Source: DATFVA01 sp963743325
GTDB taxonomy: Bacteria; Bacteroidota; Ignavibacteria; Ignavibacteriales; Ignavibacteriaceae
Direction of reading: 5' to 3'
Length of the DNA: 64,000 nucleotides
Assembly: GCA_963743325.1 (NCBI GenBank)
Contig: CAVUOZ010000011.1
Coordinates: forward strand, 124,001-188,000
Shown here piece after piece: positions 27,978 to 37,201 of the stretch. The position numbers were made by a program, and so were the translations under genes. The notes beneath the pieces were generated by a model. That model was not told the origin of the DNA, searched no databases, and saw only the letters and a list, made by a program, of their open reading frames with translations. Numbering within the stretch: the stretch's first letter is position 1; each line of letters begins with the position of its first letter.

Positions 27978-28841
27978 ATGAGAACATTGTTAGCGCTGTA
28001 TCTATCATTTCTATTTTTTTCATGAGCAACCATTTTAGCTCAAATTCCAAATAATGGTTTTGAAAACTGGACAAACGGCGAACCCGATAACTGGCTGACA
28101 GATAATGCTACTCCCGTTTATACTCCGGTAACACAAACAAGCGACGCCCATTCAGGTTCATCGGCTGTCCAGGGTACTGTTGTTTCCTTTTCAGGTACTC
28201 CCGTAACTCCCACTTTAATCAGCGGTCCAGATGGATCAGGCTTTCCCTTTACTTCACGGCCTGCCTCAATTCATGGATACTATAAATTTACTCCTGTAAA
28301 TGATGATTATTTTGAACTAGTCGTAGGATTCACCAAGAATGGAGAAACAGCCGGCGGCGGCGTAATAGTTCTGGGAGCCGCATCATCTTATACAGAATTT
28401 TCAACCGATATTTCATGGGTTCTTCCTGATAATCCTGATACGGCACTTATTGTTATTTTAGTGAACAACAATAGCTCTGTGACAAACGTCGGATCAACGT
28501 TTTATCTCGACGATTTATCATTCAGTAACGCTACTGCAGTACAATTTGAAAATAATCTGTCTGCTGAATTTAATCTTGCGCAGAATTATCCGAATCCTTT
28601 TAACCCTTCTACAGTAATCAGCTATACTGTTCCGAAAGAATCATTTGTAACGTTAAAGGTCTATAATCTTTTAGGACAGGAAGTCGCTTCACTTGTCAAC
28701 AAGGAACAACCTTCCGGAAGTTACAAAGTTGAGTTTTCAGCATCAGGAATAAGCGGAACAAACCTCACGAGCGGAATCTATTTATATACGCTCACCGCCG
28801 GCAGTTTTGTACAAACCCGCAAAATGATGTTATTAAAATAA
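27978..28841 (+). pseudogene. T9SS-sorted secreted protein with an in-frame TGA in the signal peptide
   Basis: From ATG 27978 (AAAGGAAA upstream) the frame reads MRTLLALYLSFLFFS, then TGA at 28023-28025, then ATILAQIPNNGFENW and stays open to 28841. Without the TGA this is a 287-residue secreted protein. The N-terminal domain starts 'IPNNGFENWTNGEPDNWLTD', a beta-sandwich of the PCMD/carbohydrate-binding kind common among T9SS cargo. The C-terminus is a clear sorting domain (NYPNPFNPSTVISYTVP, VYNLLGQEVASLVN, TSGIYLYTLTAG, ending KMMLLK). The stop falls in the hydrophobic core of the signal peptide where Trp (TGG) would fit, so a single base change explains it. Either a recent nonsense mutation or a sequence error. 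Confidence 0.8.
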
Positions 28842-28897
28842 AGTAACAACTTGCAGAATAGATGGTAACCTGAGAATACACTCCTATTAATTTTATA

Positions 28898-28927
28898 GGG
28901 CACGCATTATCGTGCCCTTTAATTTTT
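28898..28927 (+). terminator. rho-independent terminator
   Basis: GGGCACG pairs with CGTGCCC around CATTAT, followed by TTTAATTTTT. It lies 57 bases after the stop codon of the T9SS gene ending at 28841. Confidence 0.85.
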
Positions 28928-29057
28928 AAATAAACTGATATAATCACTATTTATAATAAGCTTTAAAAAAGTGATGAGTATTATTTATTATTTAATTATA
29001 TTTAGTACAAAATATGGAGTTAAATTAACAGAATTAACTAAACAGAGAGAGGTCATT

Positions 29058-31121
29058 ATGATAAGAAAGTCACTTTTCATTTTTTCTCTGATGTTTGTGA
29101 TTTCTTTGATCGGGATGATATCAGAATCATATTCACAGCAGAAAAATCCTTTAATTGAGTTTTGTACAGGTACCTGGTGCCAGTGGTGCCCATGCGGAGA
29201 TGTTACAATTGAAGATCTGATGGTTACATACCCTAACCTTATTCCGCTGGCTTATCACGGACCTGCCGGTCAGGACCCCTACTCAATTTTCCCGGGAAAT
29301 GAAATAATTAGTTTAATGGGATATACGGGCTATCCTACTGCCACTGTGAATAGAGCCAGTGGATTGGGAGATTATACAAGCTGGACGGCAAAAGTTGCTG
29401 CACAGGCTAATGCTACTGCGACTGTGACAATCGATATTCAAAGAACGTTTGATCAGACAACCGGACAGCTTGAAGCAACTATCGATATGACTGCACTCCA
29501 GAATTTAACAGGCCAGTATAAATATAATATTGTTCTAACCGAGGACAGTCTTATTTACAACCAGGTAAATAATGGTAATTGTGTCGGAGGTGGTTCAAAC
29601 TGGGTACATGACTGGGTTGTACGTTCAATGATAAACGGAGCATCAGGTGAAAATTTAAATACGGGGTCAACCTGGAATTCCGGCGATATGATAAGTAAAA
29701 ATGTATCTTATACCGTTCCTTCTGCTTATAATTTTGAAAAATGTAATTTAGTTGTATTCGTCTACAAGCAGAATTCCCCTATGTACCTGGCTGAAGTACA
29801 GCAGGCGGAACAATACCCCCTCATACCGGTTGATTACCTCGCTTCGGCTAATCAAACGAGTTCCGATGTTATTGCCGATAATATGACAATTGCAGATTTT
29901 AATGTGGTTATACATAATATCGGAGCTCAGACAGATAAATACGATCTGGATCTTTCATTCGACGGACCCTCAGGTTGGGGGCTGGAGTATACAGATGCGA
30001 ACGGAACTTTTCCGATGGGTGAAACTGATTCGGTTGAAGTTGCTTCCGGAGATTCAACACTGGTAACGGTACATGTTAACCCGAACGGAACCAATGGTTA
30101 CGGTATCTCCACACTCAACTATACTTCTAGAATCGCTCCATCCAACCACGGTTCTGTTAAGTTAAGAAATGTTACAACTACCGGAGTGAATGTGCTTGTT
30201 GTAAATGCAAATGAGAACGAATATGAATCATACATCGATAGTTCTGTTCAGAGAGTTTATACAGGAAGTTATGGAATAGTTTCCAGAAATGCACTTATTA
30301 ATTCGATCCCTGACCTTTCACATTTTTATTCTATCATCTGGTCTGCCGGTATAACAAGACCTGTTTTTTACCAGCAGGATGTTGATGCATTACAATCGTA
30401 TCTTGATTCGGGCGGCAACCTTCTTATAAACGGACAGGATATTGGAAGTGATGTTTTTAAACCTAACGGCCAGAGCCAGTTTGCCCAGGGTTTTTATAAT
30501 AATTATCTCCACGCAGTATTCGTCAAAGATACAGCTAATGGATTTTATATAAATGGAATAGCGGGGGATCCGATCGGTGATGGAATATCATTCGTGCTCT
30601 ATAATGGTGTTCACGTAAGATCCCACGATCAGATCAGTCCTTATGATGCAGATGCAACTCCCATTCTGCAGGTTGGGACTTCAGGCGCAATCATAGTCGG
30701 ATTGAAAGCAGATGCATCAAGCTATAGAGTTGTATACTCGGGAATTGGACTAGAACAAATGCCGCCTGCAATCCGTGACAGTGTTACGGCAAGAAGCCTC
30801 AGGTGGCTGATGGAAAATATCGTAGTTGGAACTGACAGAAATACAGGTAATTTACCCAATTCATTCTCTTTGGATCAGAATTATCCAAATCCGTTTAACC
30901 CGACTACCAAAATTAAATATTCAATCCCCTTAGCATCCCAGACTACTTTAAAAGTATATGATGTCCTGGGGAATGAAGTTACCACGCTTGTTAATAGTGA
31001 TAAACAGGCCGGTAATTATGAAGTAGAATTTAACGCTGCTTCAGTTGCTTCAGGAGTTTACTTCTATAAGCTTCAATCATCGGGTTCGATGCTTGTCAGA
31101 AAAATGGTAGTTCTTAAATAA
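29058..31121 (+). CDS. T9SS-sorted Omp28-like/thioredoxin-fold secreted protein
   Basis: A 687-residue protein from ATG 29058, which has AGAGAGAGG upstream and opens a clean signal peptide (MIRKSLFIFSLMFVISLIGM). A start 87 bases earlier at GTG 28971 would add an unlikely N-terminal extension. The first domain (about 30-260) is Omp28-like with a thioredoxin-type cysteine motif CTGTWCQWCPCG; paired cysteines suggest redox or disulfide chemistry, although the usual CxxC is enlarged. The middle holds beta-sandwich domains and a 'VLVVNANENEYES...' flavodoxin-like or GATase-like segment (about 395-590). The C-terminus is a T9SS sorting domain (NYPNPFNPTTKIKYSIP ... KMVVLK). Function unknown. Confidence 0.87.
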   Translation: MIRKSLFIFSLMFVISLIGMISESYSQQKNPLIEFCTGTWCQWCPCGDVTIEDLMVTYPNLIPLAYHGPAGQDPYSIFPGNEIISLMGYTGYPTATVNRASGLGDYTSWTAKVAAQANATATVTIDIQRTFDQTTGQLEATIDMTALQNLTGQYKYNIVLTEDSLIYNQVNNGNCVGGGSNWVHDWVVRSMINGASGENLNTGSTWNSGDMISKNVSYTVPSAYNFEKCNLVVFVYKQNSPMYLAEVQQAEQYPLIPVDYLASANQTSSDVIADNMTIADFNVVIHNIGAQTDKYDLDLSFDGPSGWGLEYTDANGTFPMGETDSVEVASGDSTLVTVHVNPNGTNGYGISTLNYTSRIAPSNHGSVKLRNVTTTGVNVLVVNANENEYESYIDSSVQRVYTGSYGIVSRNALINSIPDLSHFYSIIWSAGITRPVFYQQDVDALQSYLDSGGNLLINGQDIGSDVFKPNGQSQFAQGFYNNYLHAVFVKDTANGFYINGIAGDPIGDGISFVLYNGVHVRSHDQISPYDADATPILQVGTSGAIIVGLKADASSYRVVYSGIGLEQMPPAIRDSVTARSLRWLMENIVVGTDRNTGNLPNSFSLDQNYPNPFNPTTKIKYSIPLASQTTLKVYDVLGNEVTTLVNSDKQAGNYEVEFNAASVASGVYFYKLQSSGSMLVRKMVVLK

Positions 31122-31142
31122 CCTGATATTTCATTTCAATTT

Positions 31143-31172
31143 ATCCCGGTTAACAAAAATGTTAACCGGGAT
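31143..31172 (+). terminator. strong hairpin after the Omp28-like gene
   Basis: ATCCCGGTTAAC and GTTAACCGGGAT form a perfect twelve-pair stem with a six-base loop, 21 bases past the stop codon. There is no T-run after it, so it may be a transcript-stabilising or factor-dependent structure. Confidence 0.6.
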
Positions 31173-31392
31173 GATACAAAGCAACACTCTGAGACCATTT
31201 CTCTCCTTCGAATAACAACTGATTAAAAATTTATTTTTTTCTTGCACTAATTATTTTTTTTATATATATATGGTAATCATCGAACACAAGAATTTTTCTG
31301 ATCCCCTTATAGATGGAATAATACGATCATAGTTATAGAAATTTATTTGGCCCTCAAATAATTAATTAACTTATTTATCAATCGGAGGTATC

Positions 31393-32604
31393 ATGCGCAA
31401 TAAGACATTTACGTTTTTCCTTTCGCTTCTTGTAATCTGCTGCTTCTCCTCTATTTACAGCCAGTCATCTGGTCCACAGTATGACAAATATGCATCTTTC
31501 GTAATTAATCCCCACCCTAATCCAATTGGCAATAATATTGACTCTCCAATAGAAGAGGTATTTGGTTCAAATGCTTTCATTCTTGGACCTTCCGGGGTTA
31601 GAGGCCGAGGCAATATGTTCCATTGCACAGTTGCAAGAAAACTGGTTGAGCATAGAATGTATCTGAATCCCAGCTCCGCTGCAAGTATGCAGTTTCTTGT
31701 ATACGAGGGAGCTGCGTTTAACGGAATATATAACCTGGTGAGCTCCATAGATGTATCTCCCCAGGGTCCCGGTGAGGGCTGGTATAGTTCCGGAGCCATG
31801 GACTATGACCTCCAGGCAGGTATGTATTATTTAATCTATGCGCAATGGGATATTAACTCTAACTATTATAATAACCAGGGCATTACCCCTTACCCTGTTC
31901 CCTGTTCTTTTGGCGAACAGGTTGCGGGTATAGGCTGGGACTGGGTTCCTGTTTACAGTGTTCCTCCCCCTGCAACACAAAATCAGGACGTTGGACTACT
32001 AAATACAGGCGTCTCATATTATCAGACAATTGTAACCGATGACCTCATTCCTGTGGAAATGTCTTCGTTTACATTTAATATAAGCGGAAATACTGTCGTT
32101 CTTAACTGGAGAACTGCTACTGAAACAAATAACAGCGGCTTTGAAGTTCAGAGAAAAACTTCCGGCGAGTGGCAGACAATAGGATTTATAAATGGCTCAG
32201 GTACAACTACACAGCCACAGGCTTATTCTTATACGGATGCAGGTCTTGCTGCGGGAACATATACTTACAGGCTGAACCAGGTTGATTTTGATGGCACCTC
32301 TCATGCATCCAGTGAGCTTGTTATTGTAATAAATAAAGTTGATAATTATTCTCTTGAGCAAAATTATCCTAATCCATTCAACCCCACAACACAGATAAGT
32401 TATTCAGTTTCACAACGCGGAAATGTTAATCTGGTTGTATATGATCTGCTTGGCAGAGAAGTTGCTAACCTTGTTAACGAAGTAAAAGAACCGGGTTCCT
32501 ACAAGGTAAATTTCAACGCTGTCAATCTACCTAGTGGTGTGTATGCTTATAGAATTCAGTCAGGTAATTTTGTTCAGACAAAGAAAATGATGTTGATGAA
32601 ATAA
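31393..32604 (+). CDS. T9SS-sorted secreted protein with Fn3-like domain
   Basis: A 403-residue protein with signal peptide (FTFFLSLLVICCFSSIYS) and GGAGGT before the ATG. The first 200 residues form a beta-sandwich of unknown type. Residues about 220-315 (VEMSSFTFNISGNTVVLNWR, TNNSGFEVQRK, YTYRLNQVDFDGT) are the Fn3-like domain that often precedes T9SS tails. The sorting domain follows (NYPNPFNPTTQISYSVS, VYDLLGREVANLVN, PSGVYAYRIQSG, KKMMLMK). It is the third of three consecutive T9SS cargo genes. Binding or structural role at the cell surface is inferred. Confidence 0.86.
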   Translation: MRNKTFTFFLSLLVICCFSSIYSQSSGPQYDKYASFVINPHPNPIGNNIDSPIEEVFGSNAFILGPSGVRGRGNMFHCTVARKLVEHRMYLNPSSAASMQFLVYEGAAFNGIYNLVSSIDVSPQGPGEGWYSSGAMDYDLQAGMYYLIYAQWDINSNYYNNQGITPYPVPCSFGEQVAGIGWDWVPVYSVPPPATQNQDVGLLNTGVSYYQTIVTDDLIPVEMSSFTFNISGNTVVLNWRTATETNNSGFEVQRKTSGEWQTIGFINGSGTTTQPQAYSYTDAGLAAGTYTYRLNQVDFDGTSHASSELVIVINKVDNYSLEQNYPNPFNPTTQISYSVSQRGNVNLVVYDLLGREVANLVNEVKEPGSYKVNFNAVNLPSGVYAYRIQSGNFVQTKKMMLMK

Positions 32605-32625
32605 TTTATTATTTCTTCACTTTTT

Positions 32626-32649
32626 AGGGAGCCCCGGGCTCCCTTTTTT
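32626..32649 (+). terminator. rho-independent terminator
   Basis: AGGGAGCCC folds on GGGCTCCCT with a tiny loop and is followed by six T. Located 22 bases past the stop of the Fn3/T9SS gene. Confidence 0.88.
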
Positions 32650-32782
32650 ATTTTCGGGCTTTATAGATGCCGGCATATTGTTTTCAGAAAAAAATTACAG
32701 GAATTTTCTATCGTTTACTGCCCTTTACATTGCCCCAACCACGCATAATCACTAATTTAGTTCCGTTAATAGCAATCTGTGT

Positions 32783-33664
32783 ATGAAAATATTATCATTG
32801 GTGCTCATCACTCTGTCAGGATTTGTCACGTTATCTGGCCAGTTCAAACCAACTATGAACGGATTAAAATTTGATAATGAGAACCTGTTACAGACTAATT
32901 CGTCAACGTCAGCCGATCAGTCTCCCGATCTTTTACTGTTCGGCAACTTTGGTAACAATATAGTAAATAGTTTCAAAGGAGATAACCTTTACTATCATCT
33001 TGCCGGTGTAGCTTCAACTGTATTAATTGTAACTACTAATACTGATTATCACGTTCATAAATTCTTTTATGAGCACGAGGAATTCGGTGAAGTTGCGATG
33101 CCGATAATCCGTGCAGGAATGTTTATCCCGTTTGTCACAGGAGGCTCTCTTTATGTTTATGGGAAATTTGGTAAAGATGAACGTGCAGTAGCTGCTTCTT
33201 TTGCCGTGCTTCAGTCAAGCCTCATTGCATTTCTCTACAACTCGCTGCTTAAAGCTGTAACCGGCCGGCCTAATCCTGACTGGCAGCATTATTCAGATAT
33301 GAAAGAGCTGAGTAAAACTTTCAGGTTTGGATTTATGAGGGGAGGTATTTTCTGGGGCTGGCCTTCGGGACATACTTCATCGGCTATGGCAGTGGTTTCT
33401 TCATTGACAAGTTTCTATTCTGATAAGACCTGGTTGAAAATTGCCGGATATTCGCTTGTTGCATATATGATGTACGGAGTCACTTCTCTCCACCGCGGAG
33501 GTATGCACTGGTTTTCTGATGCTGTTGCTGCTGCTTTTATGAGCTATGCAATCGGATCAACAGTTGGTAAGTATTACAGAAGTAAATTTCAGCCGGCGGA
33601 TAATTCCGGCGGAACACCGCCGGGAATGGAGATGCCTTTGTTTAATATACAATTTGTATTTTAA
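32783..33664 (+). CDS. exported PAP2-family phosphatase
   Basis: A 293-residue phosphatase with an N-terminal signal peptide. The three PAP2 motifs are present: KAVTGRPNP (K.....RP), WPSGHTSS (PSGH) and HRGGMHWFSDA (the R.....H...D element, giving the catalytic His). Hydrophobic helices in between (TGGSLYVYGKF, SLIAFLYNSLL, GSTVGKYY) suggest a membrane-bound lipid or isoprenoid phosphatase acting on the periplasmic face, for example on phosphatidate or undecaprenyl pyrophosphate. Substrate cannot be fixed. It is followed by a META lipoprotein gene after 28 bases. Confidence 0.92.
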   Translation: MKILSLVLITLSGFVTLSGQFKPTMNGLKFDNENLLQTNSSTSADQSPDLLLFGNFGNNIVNSFKGDNLYYHLAGVASTVLIVTTNTDYHVHKFFYEHEEFGEVAMPIIRAGMFIPFVTGGSLYVYGKFGKDERAVAASFAVLQSSLIAFLYNSLLKAVTGRPNPDWQHYSDMKELSKTFRFGFMRGGIFWGWPSGHTSSAMAVVSSLTSFYSDKTWLKIAGYSLVAYMMYGVTSLHRGGMHWFSDAVAAAFMSYAIGSTVGKYYRSKFQPADNSGGTPPGMEMPLFNIQFVF

Positions 33665-33692
33665 TTGAATATTTAAATTTTATGGGTTTCAA

Positions 33693-34115
33693 ATGAAAAA
33701 TCTTTTAATTCTTCTTTCTGCTGCAATGATTCTTGTCAGCTGCTCAGCAGGCAGTAATATTAGCAAACAGACCCTTGACGGAACCTGGGTAATGTATAAA
33801 ATGACAGGTATTGAATTTAATAAGAATCAGTTAACAAAGGGAATGCCTGTGTTCAAATTTGATTTATCAAAGAAGAAATTTTCAGGATATGCAGGATGTA
33901 ATCAATTAGCTTCCGTTATCGCTATAACTGATAGCAGGATTACATTTGAAAGAATAATCAGAACAGAAATGGCTTGTCCGGATATGGAAGTAGAAAATGC
34001 TGTAATAAGCATCCTGAATGAAAACACTTTACATTATGAAGTGGCAGATTCAGAATTAACTTTAACCTCACCAACGTGTATTGACATGCAATTCAATCAC
34101 AATACTTCTGACTAA
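33693..34115 (+). CDS. META-domain lipoprotein (HslJ-like)
   Basis: A 140-residue lipoprotein. The N-terminus LLILLSAAMILVSCSAGS carries a lipobox (LVSC), so the mature protein is lipid-anchored at Cys. The rest is one META domain: TLDGTWVMYKMTG, the core FDLSKKKFSGYAGCNQLAS, ITFERIIRTEMACPDME, and NTLHYEVADSELTLTS. HslJ-type META proteins are heat- or stress-inducible envelope proteins linked to novobiocin tolerance in E. coli; the same role here is only inferred. It ends 8 bases from the convergent AHSA1 gene. Confidence 0.92.
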   Translation: MKNLLILLSAAMILVSCSAGSNISKQTLDGTWVMYKMTGIEFNKNQLTKGMPVFKFDLSKKKFSGYAGCNQLASVIAITDSRITFERIIRTEMACPDMEVENAVISILNENTLHYEVADSELTLTSPTCIDMQFNHNTSD

Positions 34116-34123
34116 ACTGCACA

Positions 34124-34519
34124 TCATTTGTCACTTTTAAAATATTCTTCCATCGGCTTAAAGTAAAAATCCTCCCAGCCTTTCTTATAGTTTTCGCCCT
34201 GGCCTTCAGGTATATTTTTATGGACCATAGTCAATTTTGTCCCCTCCTTAGTTTCCTTTAGCTCGATCTCCAGAATAGAGTCGGGAGCATCATCGGGAAA
34301 TTCAGTTGTACGCCATTGCTGAACGATTTTCTGATGGGGTTTTAGTTCTGTTGTCTTACCTGTGATATATCCGTCCCATGCAGAAAATGAAGAGTTTAAT
34401 TTTTGATTAACTTTTGCTTTACTCCCGGTCATTTTGCTGTGTTGTTTACTGTTAAGCCAGGCAGAATATATTACTTTGGGATTTACTGCAAAAGTCTTCG
34501 TTAGTTTTATTGATTCCAT
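34124..34519 (-). CDS. SRPBCC/AHSA1-domain protein
   Basis: A 131-residue START-like protein of the AHSA1 (activator of Hsp90 ATPase homologue) family. Typical elements are IKLTKTFAVNPKVIYSAWLN, the middle GYITGKTTELKPHQKIVQQW and the C-terminal helix GWEDFYFKPMEEYF. GGGAG precedes the ATG. These small hydrophobic-cavity proteins bind lipophilic ligands or help chaperones; no specific role is known for bacterial members of this size. Monocistronic. Confidence 0.92.
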   Translation of the reverse strand: MESIKLTKTFAVNPKVIYSAWLNSKQHSKMTGSKAKVNQKLNSSFSAWDGYITGKTTELKPHQKIVQQWRTTEFPDDAPDSILEIELKETKEGTKLTMVHKNIPEGQGENYKKGWEDFYFKPMEEYFKSDK

Positions 34520-34627
34520 CTTAACTCCCTAAAATTTATTTAGCAAATGTAATCCGGTTAATTGATGTTGTAAATAGCAAAAATCACATAAATAAAATGA
34601 TCAAAAGTAATTTCAAGAGCTTTATAT

Positions 34628-35173
34628 TTATTTGAATTCAATATATTGCGGAAGAAATGTATCCGTACTCCAGAAAATCTTATATTTGTAGCTAACAAGC
34701 TCTAACCGTTCGGGAATAACCTTAATCAGAATCATATCCTTGTCACGATCCGGGTAATAGCTTTTCCAGTATTCCTTCCAGTGTTTTTCTTTTTCCTCAT
34801 GGCTGTTCACTAATTGGGCTCTCCCGTTTATTGAGACGTAGCTCATAGCTTTTGTATCATAATAATAAACTGCCACATTGGGATTATTCTGAATCTGTTT
34901 TACTTTCCTGGTATTTGGATTTGTCCCGAACCAGATGACCATTCCCTCCTCCGGTGTAAAAGGATCCATTTCCCTGACGTGAGGTTTACCTTCTTCGTCC
35001 ACGGAGACTAAAACCCTGCACCTGGCTGAATCTATAATTATATTGGCGACTTTGAGAAGACTATCACGGCTTAGTCCAGCCGTTACAAATTCGTTTTGAG
35101 CAAAGAGTATATAGGGAAAAAGAAATGATGCTAAAACCAAATACATTGTATTTGGAAGTAATGCATTTTTCAT
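34628..35173 (-). CDS. exported pyridoxamine 5'-phosphate oxidase-like protein
   Basis: A 181-residue protein with a signal peptide (MYLVLASFLFPYILFAQ) and a PNPOx-like split barrel of the general-stress-protein-26 type: CRVLVSVDEEGKPHVREMDP, MVIWFGTNPNTRKVKQIQNN, NVAVYYYDTKAMSYVSINGRAQLV and a W-rich helix. Family members bind flavin (FMN or F420) or haem. Export of this fold is unusual because most are cytoplasmic, so cofactor acquisition outside is open to question. GGAGG supports the start. Monocistronic and divergent from the amidase gene. Confidence 0.87.
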   Translation of the reverse strand: MKNALLPNTMYLVLASFLFPYILFAQNEFVTAGLSRDSLLKVANIIIDSARCRVLVSVDEEGKPHVREMDPFTPEEGMVIWFGTNPNTRKVKQIQNNPNVAVYYYDTKAMSYVSINGRAQLVNSHEEKEKHWKEYWKSYYPDRDKDMILIKVIPERLELVSYKYKIFWSTDTFLPQYIEFK

Positions 35174-35377
35174 TTGATTCCTCCATTCTGAGAAAATTAA
35201 TTTTAGAGAGAATAGTTCTATGAGAGTATCCGAAATGTTATCCCGATTAGTATCCGCAATTCAACCCTGGCTTCTAACTCCCACAAAGCAGAGAAAAATT
35301 ACTTATTGCAAATTAATGAATATTAGGTATATTATTTAATTAATTGTTTGAAAAAATTTTGTAAAATGGAGTCAGTT

Positions 35378-37030
35378 ATGGAGATCAACGGTTATCCTTC
35401 CAATCATAAAAGCCGCAGACAGTTCATAAAAACCAGTGTTTTCGGAAGTCTTGCCGCCCTGTCATTGTCATCTCTGTCTTTTGGTAGTAATTCCAGGCTA
35501 AGAGGAATACACCATATCAAACCATTTGAACTCGATGAAATTACCTTAGATGAATTATCAAACGGATTTAAGTCAGGAAAATTTACTGTTCGTTCCATAA
35601 CAGAACAATATATAAACAGAATTAACGAAATTGATAAAAATGGTCCTGCCATAAACAGTGTTATTGAATTAAATCCGGATGCCCTGATGATTGCTGATGC
35701 TCTTGATAAAGAGTTAAAGGAAAAGGGACCACGCAGCCCATTGCACGGGATTCCTGTCCTGATTAAAGACAATATTGATACAGCAGATAAAATGCAGACT
35801 ACAGCAGGCTCTCTTGCACTTGCAGGGTCGGTACCTCAGAAAGATTCTTTTGTTGTAAAACAGCTTCGTAATGCAGGGGCATTAATCCTCGGGAAAACAA
35901 ATTTAAGTGAATGGGCTAATATCCGCTCAACTCATTCGACAAGCGGCTGGAGCGGACGGGGCGGACTTACTAAAAATCCTTATGCTTTAGACAGAAATAC
36001 ATCCGGTTCGAGTTCCGGCTCTGCTGCTGCAGTGTCTGCCAACCTTTGTGCTGTTGCAATCGGAACTGAAACCGACGGTTCCGTTGTCAGCCCCTCATCA
36101 GTTAACGGAATAGTTGGAATTAAACCGACTGTAGGATTGGTTGGCAGGTCGGGGATCATCCCTATTTCACACTCTCAGGATACTGCCGGTCCTATGGCGA
36201 GAACTGTTCGTGATGCCGCGATTCTTCTTGGTACAATTACCGGAACGGATCCTGAAGATGAAGCTGCTGCAGATAAGAATCGGAAATCTTATACGGATTA
36301 TACAAAGTTCCTTGCCTCTGATGGATTAAAAGATTCAAGAATAGGAATTGTACGCAAATATTTTGGCTTCCATCCCGACGTTGATAGGGTGATAGAAGAA
36401 GCACTGGATATATTGAAAAAGAATGGCGCTGTATTAATAGATCCTGTCGAAATTGACTCAATTGGTAAATTTGATGATTCTGAAATGACTGTTCTTCTTT
36501 ATGAACTTAAAGCGGATATGAAAGCATATCTTGACCGCCGTGGTTCAGGTACACCTGTCCATTCCCTCGCGGATCTCATTGAATTCAATAAAACCCATGC
36601 TGCTGAAGAAATGCCTTATTTCAGGCAGGAATTATTTCTACAGGCAGAGGCGAAGGGAGCATTAACCGATAAAGAGTACACTGATGCATTAGAAAAGAAT
36701 CATCGTCTCACTCGTAAAGAAGGGATCGATGCTGTGATGGATAAATATAATCTTGATGCACTCGTAGCACCTACTGATAGCCCTGCCTGGATGACGGACC
36801 TTGTAGATGGTGATCATTTCCTCGGGGGGAGTTCTTCATTGGCAGCAGTAGCCGGATATCCTCATATAACAGTTCCTGCCGGATTTGTATACGGCCTGCC
36901 AATCGGGATTTCATTCTTTGGAAAAGCCTGGAGTGAGCCTGTGTTGTTAAAAATTGCATACAGTTTTGAGCAGACAGCGGAAGCACGAAGGAAGCCCGAA
37001 TTCCTTTCAACAGCCAGATTGAAGTCATGA
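35378..37030 (+). CDS. Tat-exported amidase (amidase-signature family)
   Basis: A 550-residue amidase. I place the start at ATG 35378 because GGAG sits six bases upstream; TTG at 35348 and ATG at 35366 are alternatives. The N-terminus has a twin-arginine motif SRRQFIKTS followed by a hydrophobic stretch, so folded export is expected. The amidase-signature catalytic triad is present: Lys in IPVLIKDNID, and the Ser pair in TSGSSSGSAAAV with GTETDGSVV. It hydrolyses amide bonds, possibly of peptides or small amides; the substrate is not predictable. Similar Tat amidases are common in Bacteroidota. Convergent with the PrsW-like gene. Confidence 0.94.
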   Translation: MEINGYPSNHKSRRQFIKTSVFGSLAALSLSSLSFGSNSRLRGIHHIKPFELDEITLDELSNGFKSGKFTVRSITEQYINRINEIDKNGPAINSVIELNPDALMIADALDKELKEKGPRSPLHGIPVLIKDNIDTADKMQTTAGSLALAGSVPQKDSFVVKQLRNAGALILGKTNLSEWANIRSTHSTSGWSGRGGLTKNPYALDRNTSGSSSGSAAAVSANLCAVAIGTETDGSVVSPSSVNGIVGIKPTVGLVGRSGIIPISHSQDTAGPMARTVRDAAILLGTITGTDPEDEAAADKNRKSYTDYTKFLASDGLKDSRIGIVRKYFGFHPDVDRVIEEALDILKKNGAVLIDPVEIDSIGKFDDSEMTVLLYELKADMKAYLDRRGSGTPVHSLADLIEFNKTHAAEEMPYFRQELFLQAEAKGALTDKEYTDALEKNHRLTRKEGIDAVMDKYNLDALVAPTDSPAWMTDLVDGDHFLGGSSSLAAVAGYPHITVPAGFVYGLPIGISFFGKAWSEPVLLKIAYSFEQTAEARRKPEFLSTARLKS

Positions 37031-37201
37031 GTTGAAAGATATCTAACAACCTTTAAACGGCCTTCAGACGGCCTATAATCAGTAACTCATAACGGATTCT
37101 TCCTTCCGTTAGATACATTCAAAGCTTTCAGTAAATTTTTCCGGGATTACGGGTTAAGATTTATTAAGAAATGGAATTCGCTGTTTATAATTCAGCTCTT
37201 C

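Noticed and set aside
27978..28841. TGA read as an amino acid by genetic-code change or selenocysteine
   Set aside because: TGA is used as a normal stop nearby (for example the kinase at 6377 and the aldehyde-side genes ending in TGA), and no SECIS-like hairpin follows the codon.
28971..29057. N-terminal extension of the Omp28-like protein from GTG 28971
   Set aside because: The extension lacks a ribosome site and would bury the signal peptide; ATG 29058 has a purine-rich site at the right distance.
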